Assembly (NCBI RefSeq): GCF_023078335.1
Contig: NZ_CP095550.1
Coordinates: forward strand, 4,756,001-4,820,000
Source of the DNA: Metabacillus endolithicus
GTDB taxonomy: Bacteria; Bacillota; Bacilli; Bacillales; Bacillaceae
DNA: 64,000 nucleotides
Reading direction: 5' to 3'
The position numbers and the translations under genes are program-made. The stretch's first letter is position 1. Each line of letters opens with the position of its first letter. The notes below the pieces were generated by a model. The model was not told the DNA's origin and did not search any database. It saw only the letters and a list, made by a program, of their open reading frames with translations. This document shows positions 10,744-18,777 of the stretch, piece by piece.

Positions 10744-10776
10744 TCCCCCCATTCATTTTAGAGTGGGGGTTTTTAT
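10744..10776 (+). terminator. Orphan terminator-like hairpin
   Basis: CCCCCATTC pairs with GAGTGGGGG (one G-T pair) around a short loop and is followed by T5. It lies about 300 nt after the nearest plus-strand gene (stop at 10445), so it may end that transcript or one from a small unseen gene. Confidence 0.6.
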
Positions 10777-10803
10777 TTTCTAAAAATAGAGAAGAGAGAA
10801 AAT

Positions 10804-10830
10804 AAAAAAGGACTCTAATACAGAGTCCTT
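10804..10830 (-). terminator. csp gene terminator
   Basis: A 9-bp stem (10808-10816 with 10822-10830) and a 5-nt loop are followed by T-rich sequence on the minus strand, just past the csp stop codon. Confidence 0.85.
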
Positions 10831-10836
10831 TAATAA

Positions 10837-11037
10837 TTATGCCTTGTTTACGTTAGTAGCTTGAAGACCACGTTGGCCTTGTTCTGTGTCAAAAGTTACT
10901 TTTTGACCTTCGTCTAAAGATTTAAATCCTTCGCCTTGGATAGCTGAGAAATGTACGAATACATCGTCTCCACCTTCAACTTCGATGAAACCGAAACCTT
11001 TTTCTGCGTTAAACCATTTTACTGTACCTTGTTGCAT
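10837..11037 (-). CDS. Cold-shock protein (CspB/CspD family)
   Basis: A 66-residue single-stranded nucleic acid chaperone with the OB-fold RNP1 (KGFGFIEV) and RNP2 (VFVHF) motifs and the [15 protein letters not shown]-terminus. I chose the ATG at 11037 because AGGAGG lies nine bases upstream and cold-shock proteins begin here. The open frame extends 18 codons further 5' but crosses the ribosome site. The sequence is closest in memory to B. subtilis CspD, but paralogue assignment is uncertain. It is single-gene with a long leader. Confidence 0.93.
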   Translation of the reverse strand: MQQGTVKWFNAEKGFGFIEVEGGDDVFVHFSAIQGEGFKSLDEGQKVTFDTEQGQRGLQATNVNKA

Positions 11038-11052
11038 AATTGTTGCCTCCTG

Positions 11053-11069
11053 TGTGGATTCAATCCACA
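11053..11069 (-). promoter_or_regulatory. Hairpin in the csp leader next to the ribosome site
   Basis: A perfect TGTGGATT-C-AATCCACA palindrome sits directly upstream of the AGGAGG of the csp mRNA. Cold-shock mRNAs commonly carry structured leaders. A role in temperature-dependent translation is inferred only. Confidence 0.5.
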
Positions 11070-11378
11070 ATTTATTACTATAGTTGCTCAATTAGATATC
11101 AAAGGCGAAAGTTTTAAAAACTTATTCTTTCCTTACATATGAACAAAAATAATTCTTCTAAAGCATAACAGATAATTTTTCGAAAAGCAAATAAGGAAAA
11201 ATATAACCCTTTTCACTCAGATGAAAATATTAATTGATCAATGATTATCTAAGGATACAAATTTGTTAAGGTTAAATAAAAACATAGGGAGATGGACGAA
11301 AATGATGGGGGTATTCAAACAGGAGTAAAGTATATTGTTGTTTTTAAAATGAAACATAGCATCCTCCATATAAAGCTA

Positions 11379-11400
11379 AAGCACGCCTAGTAGCGTGCTT
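11379..11400 (-). terminator. Terminator of the Spo0E-like gene
   Basis: AAGCACGC pairs with GCGTGCTT around a 6-nt loop; on the minus strand it lies just past the stop at 11410 and is followed by a T-rich stretch. Confidence 0.65.
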
Positions 11401-11409
11401 CATCATTTC

Positions 11410-11588
11410 TTAGGAATAAACTTGATTTTTACGTGGTAAATCCTCTTTAATGTATTGAGTTAATAAGGTATCAAGCTCCTGGCTATATTTTATAGATATG
11501 GTTGAATTAAGCCCCCGTACTTTAGGACAATGTCAATAAGCTCAGCTCGTTTCTTTTCAATCAGTTGTAGCATTTCTTGTTTAGACAC
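11410..11588 (-). pseudogene. Spo0E-family aspartyl-phosphate phosphatase, frameshifted (YnzD-like)
   Basis: Spo0E-family proteins dephosphorylate Spo0A-P and delay sporulation. From GTG 11588 (AAGGA nine bases upstream) the translation begins MSKQEMLQLIEKKRAELIDI and VLKYG. After a G5 run it resumes in another frame as LNSTISIKYSQELDTLLTQY and IKEDLPRK. The SQELD motif with its preceding LNS is the family signature. Correcting the G run (6 or 3 G) gives 58-59 residues, the usual size. As I recall, B. subtilis ynzD lies near ccdA in the same way. A G-run consensus error is the simplest explanation. Confidence 0.8.
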
Positions 11589-11812
11589 GAGAACTTGTCC
11601 TTTCTGTCAAAAAATTGGAATACATAAAGTATATCATTTTTTTCTTGTGATAGAAAATAACAATGAGTATATTATAAAGGGTTAATAGGTGGTATGAAAA
11701 GAAAAAAATGGCAGATGTTATACAATTGACATAAAAATGTCACAGATTGATACATATATTAGAAAGAAACATTTGCTAGAATAGAGAAGACGTTCTTTTT
11801 AGGAGGAATAGT

Positions 11813-12520
11813 ATGGCTGATGTAAATATATTTTTAGCATTTGGAGCAGGATTCCTGTCCTTTATTTCACCATGTTGTCTGCCGCTTTACCCAGCTTTTT
11901 TATCTTATATTACAGGTGTTTCGGTAGGAGAGTTAAAAACAGAAAATGCCTTGTTACAAAAGAGAAGTTTATTACATACAATTTTTTTCTTAATAGGTTT
12001 TTCTTCAATATTTATTGCGCTTGGATTTGGAACATCATTTATAGGCGAGGTTTTTCAAAATTATCAAGATTTTATCCGTCAAATCGGGGCTATTTTAATT
12101 ATAGTGTTTGGATTAATGATTGTAGGTGTCTTTAAACCTGAATTTTTAATGAAAGAGCATCGTTTTGAAATTAAGAATAGACCAGCTGGATTTGTGGGTA
12201 CATTCCTGATTGGAATGGCTTTTGCTGCTGGCTGGACACCATGTACAGGGCCAATTTTATCGGCTGTTATTTGGCTCGGAGCAACAAATCCTGGTTCAGC
12301 TATGATTTATATGATTGCCTATATATTAGGGTTTGCTGTACCTTTCTTAGTTCTTTCTTTCTTTATTGGAAAACTAGGATGGATCAAAAAACATAATATG
12401 AAAATTATGAAGATAGGAGGATACATCATGATTGTAATGGGAATATTATTATTCTTTGATATCATGACCTCTATCATTATCTTTTTAACACGAATTTTTG
12501 GTGGTTTTACAGGTTTTTAA
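11813..12520 (+). CDS. ccdA: Cytochrome c biogenesis protein CcdA
   Basis: CcdA is a membrane thiol-disulfide carrier. It passes electrons from cytoplasmic thioredoxin across the membrane to ResA and StoA for cytochrome c maturation and spore cortex synthesis. The 235-residue protein has six membrane segments and the two paired cysteine sites, SPCCLPLYP (near residue 21) and GWTPCTGP (near 143). TAGGAGGAA precedes the ATG. The neighbours yneI and yneJ are as in B. subtilis. A membrane-bound thioredoxin-like partner, YneN, is encoded at 61035. Confidence 0.96.
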   Translation: MADVNIFLAFGAGFLSFISPCCLPLYPAFLSYITGVSVGELKTENALLQKRSLLHTIFFLIGFSSIFIALGFGTSFIGEVFQNYQDFIRQIGAILIIVFGLMIVGVFKPEFLMKEHRFEIKNRPAGFVGTFLIGMAFAAGWTPCTGPILSAVIWLGATNPGSAMIYMIAYILGFAVPFLVLSFFIGKLGWIKKHNMKIMKIGGYIMIVMGILLFFDIMTSIIIFLTRIFGGFTGF

Positions 12521-12714
12521 TATCACTTAAATGAAATTTAATAAATTGTCATTTTAACTATATTATGTTGTGAAATTTGATATAATGGAGGTAGTGTGAC
12601 TGATATTGCATTGTAGGCTAAAGGAAAAAAAGTCCACAATTAAGTCAACTGTCAATCGCCTTCAAATAAGAAAGTTTTCAATCTTTCTTTATCATGTTTG
12701 AGGAGGAACTAGGC

Positions 12715-13074
12715 ATGGCTAGAATATTAATTGTTGATGATGCCAAGTTTATGAGAATGACTTTATCTAATATACTTATAAAGGCTAACCATGAGGTTGT
12801 TGGTGAGGGGGAAAATGGATTAGAGGCAGTGACTCTTTTTGAAAAAGAACAACCTGATCTAGTTACCCTTGATATTACAATGCCAGAAAAAAATGGTATA
12901 CAGGCCCTTAAGGAGATTAAGGAAAAATATCCCGATGCAAAAATTATTATGTGTTCAGCGATGGGGCAGCAAAAAATGGTCGTTGAAGCTATAGAAGCAG
13001 GAGCAAAGGACTTTATTGTAAAACCTTTTGATGAAAATCGTGTACTTGAAGCAGTCGGAAGGGTACTGGGATAA
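12715..13074 (+). CDS. yneI: CheY-like single-domain response regulator YneI
   Basis: A 119-residue receiver domain with no output domain. Acidic Asp8-Asp9, phosphoacceptor Asp53 (VTLDITMP), the Ser/Thr switch in MCSAMG and the Lys in IVKPF are all present, so it should be phosphorylatable. I chose the ATG at 12715 because GAGGAGG lies close upstream and the family begins MARILIVDD. Seven extra codons 5' are open but cover the ribosome site. The cognate kinase is not obvious. It was once called ccdB by position. Confidence 0.93.
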   Translation: MARILIVDDAKFMRMTLSNILIKANHEVVGEGENGLEAVTLFEKEQPDLVTLDITMPEKNGIQALKEIKEKYPDAKIIMCSAMGQQKMVVEAIEAGAKDFIVKPFDENRVLEAVGRVLG

Positions 13075-13082
13075 TGAGACAA

Positions 13083-13117
13083 AAACCATTTAAGTTATTC
13101 TTAAATGGTTTTTATTT
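13083..13117 (+). terminator. yneI terminator
   Basis: AAAACCATTTAAG pairs with its complement around a short loop, followed by T-rich sequence. Confidence 0.82.
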
Positions 13118-13237
13118 TTCAACCTTGGAAAACGGAATTTCTAAAATCAAGAGTGAAAAATGTAAGATCATCTATTTATATAGGTGATTTTCGTATATAC
13201 TAAAAACTAGCAGCGGTCTAGTAAAGGATTGATATTT

Positions 13238-13720
13238 TTGATAACTATTGCTTCTTCTATTATTGCTGTAGTCATGGCAGTAATTGTTTTATTTATTCGA
13301 ATGAAGTCTGCCAAAAAGCCGGCTACAGCCAAAAAAATTATATTACCTCCACTTTTTATGAGTACTGGTGCTTTAATGTTTCTTCATCCCTTGTTTAGGG
13401 TAACAGCAGCTGAATTCTTTGAAGCACTTTTTGTTGGAATGTTTTTTTCTATTTTTTTAATTAAGACTTCTAAATTTGAAATTAGGGATAATGAAATATA
13501 CTTAAAACGTTCGAAAGCATTTGCCTTTATTTTAATTGGTTTGCTCATTATTCGAATTATCATGAAGTCATATTTAAGTAATTCTATTGATGTTGGAGAG
13601 TTAAGTGGTATGTTTTGGATCCTTGCATTTGGAATGATTGTTCCTTGGAGAATCGCAATGTACCGGTCTTTTCAGAAGATTCATAAACAACATATTGCTT
13701 CTACAAATATTCGTACATAA
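13238..13720 (+). CDS. yneJ: CcdC-type membrane protein YneJ
   Basis: A four- to five-helix membrane protein of the CcdC/DUF1453 family, found next to ccdA in bacilli; deletion does not abolish cytochrome c formation in B. subtilis and the function is open. KKPATAKKIILPPLFMSTGA and the C-terminal WRIAMYRSF are recognisable. I prefer the TTG at 13238 (160 residues, AAAGGA nine bases upstream). The TTG at 13229 is too close to that ribosome site. A bidirectional terminator follows. Confidence 0.88.
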   Translation: MITIASSIIAVVMAVIVLFIRMKSAKKPATAKKIILPPLFMSTGALMFLHPLFRVTAAEFFEALFVGMFFSIFLIKTSKFEIRDNEIYLKRSKAFAFILIGLLIIRIIMKSYLSNSIDVGELSGMFWILAFGMIVPWRIAMYRSFQKIHKQHIASTNIRT

Positions 13721-13741
13721 TCTTCAATAAAGCACAAATAA

Positions 13742-13773
13742 AAACCCGAAAATCAGATGATTTCGGGTTTTTA
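13742..13773. terminator. Bidirectional terminator between yneJ and yneK
   Basis: AAACCCGAAATC-type stem with its complement (13743-13770) has T-rich tails on both strands and separates the convergent yneJ and yneK. Confidence 0.85.
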
Positions 13774-13775
13774 TT

Positions 13776-14203
13776 TTAAAACAAAGCTTTATAAGGGGAA
13801 TAATCTATTTGTTTTTCTTTCAATCTTTTCATAAGAAACTTATGATCCCGTTTGGGGGTAGCTAGTATATAACCACGTATTATTAAATCTAAGTTAACCT
13901 TTTTTGCGTTTTCTTTTAAAGCGAGTTGCCCAATCCTGCCAGCTATTTTTGCCCGGCTACATCACGGAATAGTTCTGGAACAGGCTCTACTAACTCTTCT
14001 AATAGAATTTTTTCTTCCTCATTCCATAAATGTCTGGTTTTTTCTAAATAGTAATCCTGCCAATCAAGATCTGATTTACCATCTTCTTTAGGTAGTCTTT
14101 GTAAAAATTTTCGAAACATAAAAAAACCACCAATGGCTAACATTGAAACTAAAAACACAACCCAAAATAATATGAACCAAAGAAACCAACCTTCTAACAT
14201 CAT
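13776..14203 (-). pseudogene. yneK: YneK (DUF2621) membrane protein, frameshifted
   Basis: The first 86 residues (14203 down to 13943) contain an N-terminal membrane helix and the YneK core PKEDGKSDLDWQDYYLEKT, ending early at VAGQK. The next frame carries the rest: AKIAGRIGQLALKEN...RGYILATPKRDHKFLMKR and DYSPYKALF, stopping at 13776. Restoring one base in the CC or GGG run near 13957 gives 142 residues, the normal family size. Function unknown. Because both halves are conserved I suspect a consensus error. Confidence 0.85.
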
Positions 14204-14339
14204 TCTTAATCACCTCTTGTTAGTCAAATCCATAAAAATAGGCAGCTAGAACACCTGAAATTAGATGTATAACTACCGGTTATATCGATTAATTTTATAA
14301 GCATATTAATGTTTGGAAAAGAAAGCATCTTACATTTTT

Positions 14340-14546
14340 CTATTCATGATGCCCAAATGCATGATGTTCTTTTGCTAAGAGGAGTAATGATTTTTTCACA
14401 GCTTCTACTTTTTTACGGTCATAAGAAGAGGTCATTAAATCATTTAATTCAGCTTGAACATGAAACATGGAATGTTTATAAAAAATATCAATACGAATCG
14501 TTCCAACATCGGTTGGTAAATAAACAAATTCATATGTACCCGACAT
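14340..14546 (-). CDS. Small hypothetical protein
   Basis: A 68-residue frame preceded by a near-perfect AGGAGGA six to seven bases before its ATG. The protein starts MSGTYEFVYLPTDVGTIRID, with a likely beta-rich N-half, and ends with a Lys-rich helix and HHAFGHHE. I do not recognise the family. An overlapping frame on the other strand has no ribosome site and I left it out. It is the first gene of the block that separates yneK from cotM here. Confidence 0.7.
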   Translation of the reverse strand: MSGTYEFVYLPTDVGTIRIDIFYKHSMFHVQAELNDLMTSSYDRKKVEAVKKSLLLLAKEHHAFGHHE

Positions 14547-14649
14547 ACTTGTTCCTCCTGAAAAAACACCAATTTAGAATTCATTTTATAGATCGTTCTC
14601 TATACTTATAATAATAGCAGATAATATGTAGTTTGGCACTATTTTGATG

Positions 14650-14760
14650 ACAAAAAGAAAGCAGCAAACAAAATGTTTGCCGCTCTAGTCCCTTCCGATC
14701 CGTACATTGGTTAAGTGTCCCGCAACAAGCGCGAATGATTCGGAAGGGACTATCTAATAA
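14650..14760 (-). ncRNA. Candidate structured small RNA with terminator
   Basis: Reading the minus strand, a 13-bp perfect inverted repeat (14752-14740 with 14698-14686) encloses a 41-nt loop. Directly after it comes a terminator hairpin (14683-14661, one mismatch) and a T-rich tail to about 14650. Minus-strand sequence just upstream (about 14763-14790) contains TTTACA and TATTTT 17 bp apart, a possible promoter. No open frame of note lies inside. I cannot match it to a known RNA family, and the transcript is inferred. Confidence 0.5.
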
Positions 14761-14828
14761 AATATCATAACTACTATTTTCTGTAAATAGGAAATAGTAG
14801 GGGAAATGATATGACTGCAAATCCTTAC

Positions 14829-15473
14829 TTACTGCATCATCATATTATTATTTTGCTGACTCATTTGTGTATTCTGTGTAGTAGTATAAGCACCTAGCAT
14901 TTGATTCATATCTTGTTGTTGAAGTTGTGGCACTTGATAATAGTGATTTTTATTTTGATATAAGAAAATTTCATAAGCCATTTCAATAAAGTTTGGTACA
15001 CTGTCAGCTGCAACTCGACGTAAAACAGGGTTTGTAATTTCACAAGCAGACACGCTTAATAAGCCAGCCATTGATTTACATTGACCAAGCATAAAGGAAG
15101 ATACACATTGGTCTCCTAATTCGTTTATAGACTGAACAGGTTTTTTGGGTTGAGAAGGCTTTAGACCATAAAAAACATCATTACTTTGTTGCATATTAAA
15201 GACCTCTGTAGAATGCGAAGGTTTATTACCTGTTGAAAAGGATTCAACCATGATGTTATAACAGTCACTAATAAAGGAATATTGACGTTGAAGAATATTC
15301 TTTAATTCTTGATCCTTTATAAATTGGCTGTACATTAGATATTGATCCAACATACCAATCATTCCTGAAATTACTTCTTGTGATTCAAACATTTCATGTC
15401 CACCATGATTCATTTTAGGCTGCATATTAGGTGACTGCTGCATCATTACTTGTTGATTCATTTGATTTTGCAT
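14829..15473 (-). CDS. CotF-family spore coat protein
   Basis: A 214-residue protein with Met/Gln/Asn-rich ends (MQNQMNQQVMMQQSPNM and MSQQNNNMMMQ). Its central helical domain (about residues 30-190) resembles the ferritin-like CotF coat proteins, with TGNKPSHSTEVF and the later KSMAGLLSVSACEITNPVLR. It should sit in the spore coat. GGAGGGA precedes the ATG. It may be a mother-cell sigma-controlled single gene, but I did not assign a promoter. Paralogues are common, so no symbol is given. Confidence 0.88.
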   Translation of the reverse strand: MQNQMNQQVMMQQSPNMQPKMNHGGHEMFESQEVISGMIGMLDQYLMYSQFIKDQELKNILQRQYSFISDCYNIMVESFSTGNKPSHSTEVFNMQQSNDVFYGLKPSQPKKPVQSINELGDQCVSSFMLGQCKSMAGLLSVSACEITNPVLRRVAADSVPNFIEMAYEIFLYQNKNHYYQVPQLQQQDMNQMLGAYTTTQNTQMSQQNNNMMMQ

Positions 15474-15755
15474 TCTTTTATCCCTCCATTTAATTTAGTA
15501 CATAACTATAGTTCTCATTCCGGTTTAAAAACATGTAGGCAATATCACAAATAAAATAGGGAAGATTACCATAAACTTTTCATATAAAAAATACTATATT
15601 TAGATAGGTTATGTAACATAATGGAAATGAAATAGGAACAGTACAAGCTTTGAAATATGTAGAGAGAAAAATTCCCCAAAATGTATTTGAATGTGAAATT
15701 AGGTTTATTTTGGTGTATGATAACAAAGAGACTATGTTAAGAGAGGGAGAACGAG

Positions 15756-16505
15756 ATGAATAATTCAATAGCAGTACAATTATTTACTTTAAGAGAAGAA
15801 TGTGAAAAAGATTTCTATGGTACTTTAGAAAAAGTAGCTGAACTCGGCTTTAATGGTGTTGAATTAGCAGGTTATTATGGAAAAGATGCTGATGATTTAA
15901 AAAGCACACTTGACCGACTTGGTTTAGTAGCAGTTAGTAGTCATGTTTCACTTGAAAGAATGGAAGAAAATCTTGAGGCTGAATTAGAGTATTTAAACAA
16001 ACTTAATTGTAAAAATATTGTATGCCCTTACCTTGTTGAGGAAAGACGGTCTGAATATGATCAACTTGCTAAGTTTTTAAACAAAGCTGGAGAGAGAAGT
16101 CTTCAAGAGGGAATATCGTTAAGCTATCATAATCATGATTTTGAATTAGAAAAAAGCGATGATCGTTCTCATCTTGAAAGACTTTATGATGAAACGAGCC
16201 CAGAATTTGTTAAAGCTGAACTGGATGTTTATTGGTTAACATTAGCAGGGCAAGATCCTGTTGATTGGATGAATAAGTATAAAGGTCGTATGCCGTTAAT
16301 TCATTTAAAAGATATGACAACAGACGAAGAGAAAGCATTTGCTGAGTTAGGAACAGGTGGAGTAAACATCAAAGGTATTTTAGATAACATTGAGCAGGCT
16401 CAGGTTCAATGGATGGTTATTGAGCAAGATAAATGTAAACGTTCTCCATTAGAAAGTATCGAAATAAGCATTAATTATTTAAAGGATGCATTATCGAATA
16501 GATAA
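15756..16505 (+). CDS. Sugar phosphate isomerase/epimerase-like TIM barrel protein
   Basis: A 249-residue xylose-isomerase-like TIM barrel. Metal-ligand positions are visible: Glu in VELAGYYG, His in SLSYHNHDFE, Asp in AELDVYW, His in LIHLKDM and Glu in VIEQD. The substrate is not predictable; relatives include IolE/IolI-type and keto-sugar isomerases. GAGAGGGAG precedes the ATG and a strong terminator follows, so it is monocistronic. A second barrel protein and a Gfo/Idh dehydrogenase lie nearby (17654-19608), suggesting one sugar pathway. Confidence 0.88.
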   Translation: MNNSIAVQLFTLREECEKDFYGTLEKVAELGFNGVELAGYYGKDADDLKSTLDRLGLVAVSSHVSLERMEENLEAELEYLNKLNCKNIVCPYLVEERRSEYDQLAKFLNKAGERSLQEGISLSYHNHDFELEKSDDRSHLERLYDETSPEFVKAELDVYWLTLAGQDPVDWMNKYKGRMPLIHLKDMTTDEEKAFAELGTGGVNIKGILDNIEQAQVQWMVIEQDKCKRSPLESIEISINYLKDALSNR

Positions 16506-16546
16506 TAGGAAAAGAGCATACTTACATGGTATGCTCTTTTCCTATT
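16506..16546 (+). terminator. Terminator of the 15756 gene
   Basis: AGGAAAAGAGCATAC with its complement around a short loop, ending in a T-rich arm; also usable in the other direction. Confidence 0.8.
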
Positions 16547-16586
16547 GCATCAGGTCAGAAAAAAGATATCTAGTTCCTTTTGCTTG

Positions 16587-17492
16587 TTATGCTAGTGGTG
16601 CGTTTTCATTTTTATGGACATTTAATTCTTGCCTTAGAGAAGCTTGAGATTTTCTATAAGCTGTTGGAGTAAGTTTTTTTTGTTCTCTGAATACACGAGA
16701 GAAGGTTTGAAAACTCCGATATCCTACTTCTAATGCGATATCTGTAACTGGAATAGTAGTGGAAGTTAATAAACTACATGCGTGGCGAATTCGTACTTCA
16801 TGTAAAAAATGAACAAAATTTTGACCAAGTTGTTCTTTAAATAACTCGCTTAAATAGGGGATACTGACGTGAAATCTCTTAGAAAGACTTGATAGGGTAA
16901 TATCTTCATGATATTGAAGATGGATATAGTGGACAACATCCCATATTATCTTTTTCTTTGTTGAGTTTGAGTTCTTTAGTGTAACTGAATAATTTCTCTT
17001 GCGAATACGTTCAAATAAAACAATGACCTCAGCCAACTTTGCCTTTAATAAAATATGTTTATATGGTTTATTATCGTTATATTCAATAAGCATGTCATGA
17101 AGCATTTTTTTTATATGTATAAAGTCTTCAACACCTAATGCGATATACGGTTCAATTGACAATTGATCTGTATCTGATAATAAGCTTTGCAAATCCAGAT
17201 CATGTAAGACTCTTAAATCAAAAACACAATTAAATAAAATGAGTGAAGTGTTTTTGGCTGATATAATTTCATGGATTTGATAGGGTAATATAAATGTAAA
17301 TGTACCGGGTTGCATGCGATGTTTTTTTCCATTAATGATTTCAAAACCTTCTCCCTCAATCACTAAAGAAAACTCAAGATAGTCGTGTCGGTGAGATGGA
17401 AAACTTGTGTGAATATTGTTTATTGATAGGTGGAATGGAAATGTTGTATTCATATTAGGGTACTCAGATAAGTACATCGGGAAATTTGTCAT
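16587..17492 (-). CDS. AraC-family transcriptional regulator
   Basis: A 301-residue regulator with an N-terminal cupin sugar-sensing domain (HRHDYLEFSLVIEGEG near residues 35-55). A C-terminal double helix-turn-helix follows, with ITLSSLSKRFHVSIPYLSEL and the typical ALEVGYRSFQTFSRVFREQ near residues 250-275. It is divergent from the Gfo/Idh operon at 17654, which it probably activates. AGGAGG lies ten bases upstream of the ATG. The ligand is likely the sugar processed by the neighbouring enzymes (inference). Confidence 0.92.
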   Translation of the reverse strand: MTNFPMYLSEYPNMNTTFPFHLSINNIHTSFPSHRHDYLEFSLVIEGEGFEIINGKKHRMQPGTFTFILPYQIHEIISAKNTSLILFNCVFDLRVLHDLDLQSLLSDTDQLSIEPYIALGVEDFIHIKKMLHDMLIEYNDNKPYKHILLKAKLAEVIVLFERIRKRNYSVTLKNSNSTKKKIIWDVVHYIHLQYHEDITLSSLSKRFHVSIPYLSELFKEQLGQNFVHFLHEVRIRHACSLLTSTTIPVTDIALEVGYRSFQTFSRVFREQKKLTPTAYRKSQASLRQELNVHKNENAPLA

Positions 17493-17576
17493 AGTAACGT
17501 TTCCTCCTATCAGAAGAATTGAGATAAATAGATGAAAAATTGATCAGTATTTTTTTATCTTTTATTTTATCATAAT

Positions 17577-17590
17577 TGTAAACGCTATTA
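17577..17590 (+). promoter_or_regulatory. cre-like CcpA site before the sugar operon
   Basis: TGTAAACGCTATTA matches the CcpA consensus core with its central CG and 5' arm; only the 3' arm deviates. It lies in the divergent region between the AraC regulator and the dehydrogenase gene. Confidence 0.55.
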
Positions 17591-17653
17591 TTGATTTATT
17601 ATAGAAATCTTCTAAGGAAGATGTAATTTATTACATAAAATGGAGGTATTACG

Positions 17654-18727
17654 ATGCAAACACAAAAGATTCGACTTGGAATAATTGGTGCGGGTGCTAT
17701 AGGGAGTGTTCATTTAACAACATTTTCAAAATTAAGTGAAGATGTGGTTCTTCAAGGTATAACTGATGCTTATCTTCCATTAGCTGAACAAAGAGCAAAA
17801 GAATTCGGGGTAAAGCAAGTATTTAGTAGTGCTGAGGAATTAATCCATGATTCAGATATAGATGCTGTTATAATCGGTGTTCCTAACAAATGGCATGCAC
17901 CACTTGCCATTCAAGCTTTAAAAGCAGGAAAACATGTGTTAGTTGAAAAACCTATGGGCATTAACAGTGAAGCAGCTAAAGATATTGTGAGAGCACAACG
18001 TGAATCAGGTAAGGTTGTAATGGTAGGTCACCAGATGCGTTGGCAATGGAATATTCAGCAAGTAAAGGAACAAGCTGAAAAAGGTGCTTTAGGAAGAATT
18101 TATCATGCAAAAACAGGTTGGTTCCGCCGTAAGGGAATTCCCGGCTGGGGAAGCTGGTTTACGACAAAATCAGAAGCGGGGGGAGGTCCGTTAATTGATA
18201 TCGGTGTTCATATGCTGGATTTAGCTTTATATTTAATGGGAAATCCAAAGCCAGTATCCGTTTTCGGTTCAACATATGCTGAATTTGGTCCAAAGAAAAA
18301 AGGAATCGGTAATTGGGGGACTCCAAACTGGGAAGGTCAATATGATGTTGAAGATTTAGCAACAGCATTGATTAAAATGGAAGATGGATCAACGCTAACT
18401 CTAGAAGTTAGTTGGGCAGTAAACATGGACACAAGCAATGAACCGTTTATTCATTTAATGGGCTCTGAAGGAGGAGCATCGTTAGGTGGCAATAGTGCCA
18501 AAATTCTTACAGAACAATTCGACCGTCCAATCGATATTGAGCTTTCTCCAGATGCAAATGAAGAAGAAGATCGTGTTCAATTAAGTAGACATTTTATTGA
18601 ATGTGTTCGTAATGGGAATCAACCTATCACATCAGCAATGACAGGGTTAACTAATAATCTTATTCTTGATGCTATTTATGAATCATCAAAAACAGGACGT
18701 GAAGTAGTACTGGATTGGAATATCTAA
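17654..18727 (+). CDS. Gfo/Idh/MocA-family oxidoreductase
   Basis: A 357-residue NAD(P)-dependent sugar or inositol dehydrogenase. The Rossmann motif GAGAIGSVH is at residues 12-20. The family lysine is in the VEKPMG segment, and the catalytic GGPLIDIGVHMLD follows (His near 190). The substrate is unknown. TGGAGG precedes the ATG. The next gene, a TIM-barrel isomerase-like protein, starts 50 nt after its stop and should be co-transcribed. A cre-like site and an AraC gene lie upstream. Confidence 0.93.
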   Translation: MQTQKIRLGIIGAGAIGSVHLTTFSKLSEDVVLQGITDAYLPLAEQRAKEFGVKQVFSSAEELIHDSDIDAVIIGVPNKWHAPLAIQALKAGKHVLVEKPMGINSEAAKDIVRAQRESGKVVMVGHQMRWQWNIQQVKEQAEKGALGRIYHAKTGWFRRKGIPGWGSWFTTKSEAGGGPLIDIGVHMLDLALYLMGNPKPVSVFGSTYAEFGPKKKGIGNWGTPNWEGQYDVEDLATALIKMEDGSTLTLEVSWAVNMDTSNEPFIHLMGSEGGASLGGNSAKILTEQFDRPIDIELSPDANEEEDRVQLSRHFIECVRNGNQPITSAMTGLTNNLILDAIYESSKTGREVVLDWNI

Positions 18728-18777
18728 CTTTTACGGTACTCCTCTGTATTGGGGAATTTAACAAGGAGTTGACATTC

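Larger units (their letters stand above)
11038..11409. other. Intergenic region between csp and the Spo0E-like gene
   Basis: Apart from the csp leader hairpin and the terminator at 11379-11400, I see no strong gene. A 32-codon frame starting ATG at 11293 lies on the plus strand but has no convincing ribosome site spacing. Confidence 0.4.

Noticed and set aside
14309-14611. Plus-strand 100-residue frame opposite the 68-residue gene
   Set aside because: Only the minus-strand frame has a near-perfect AGGAGG at proper distance.
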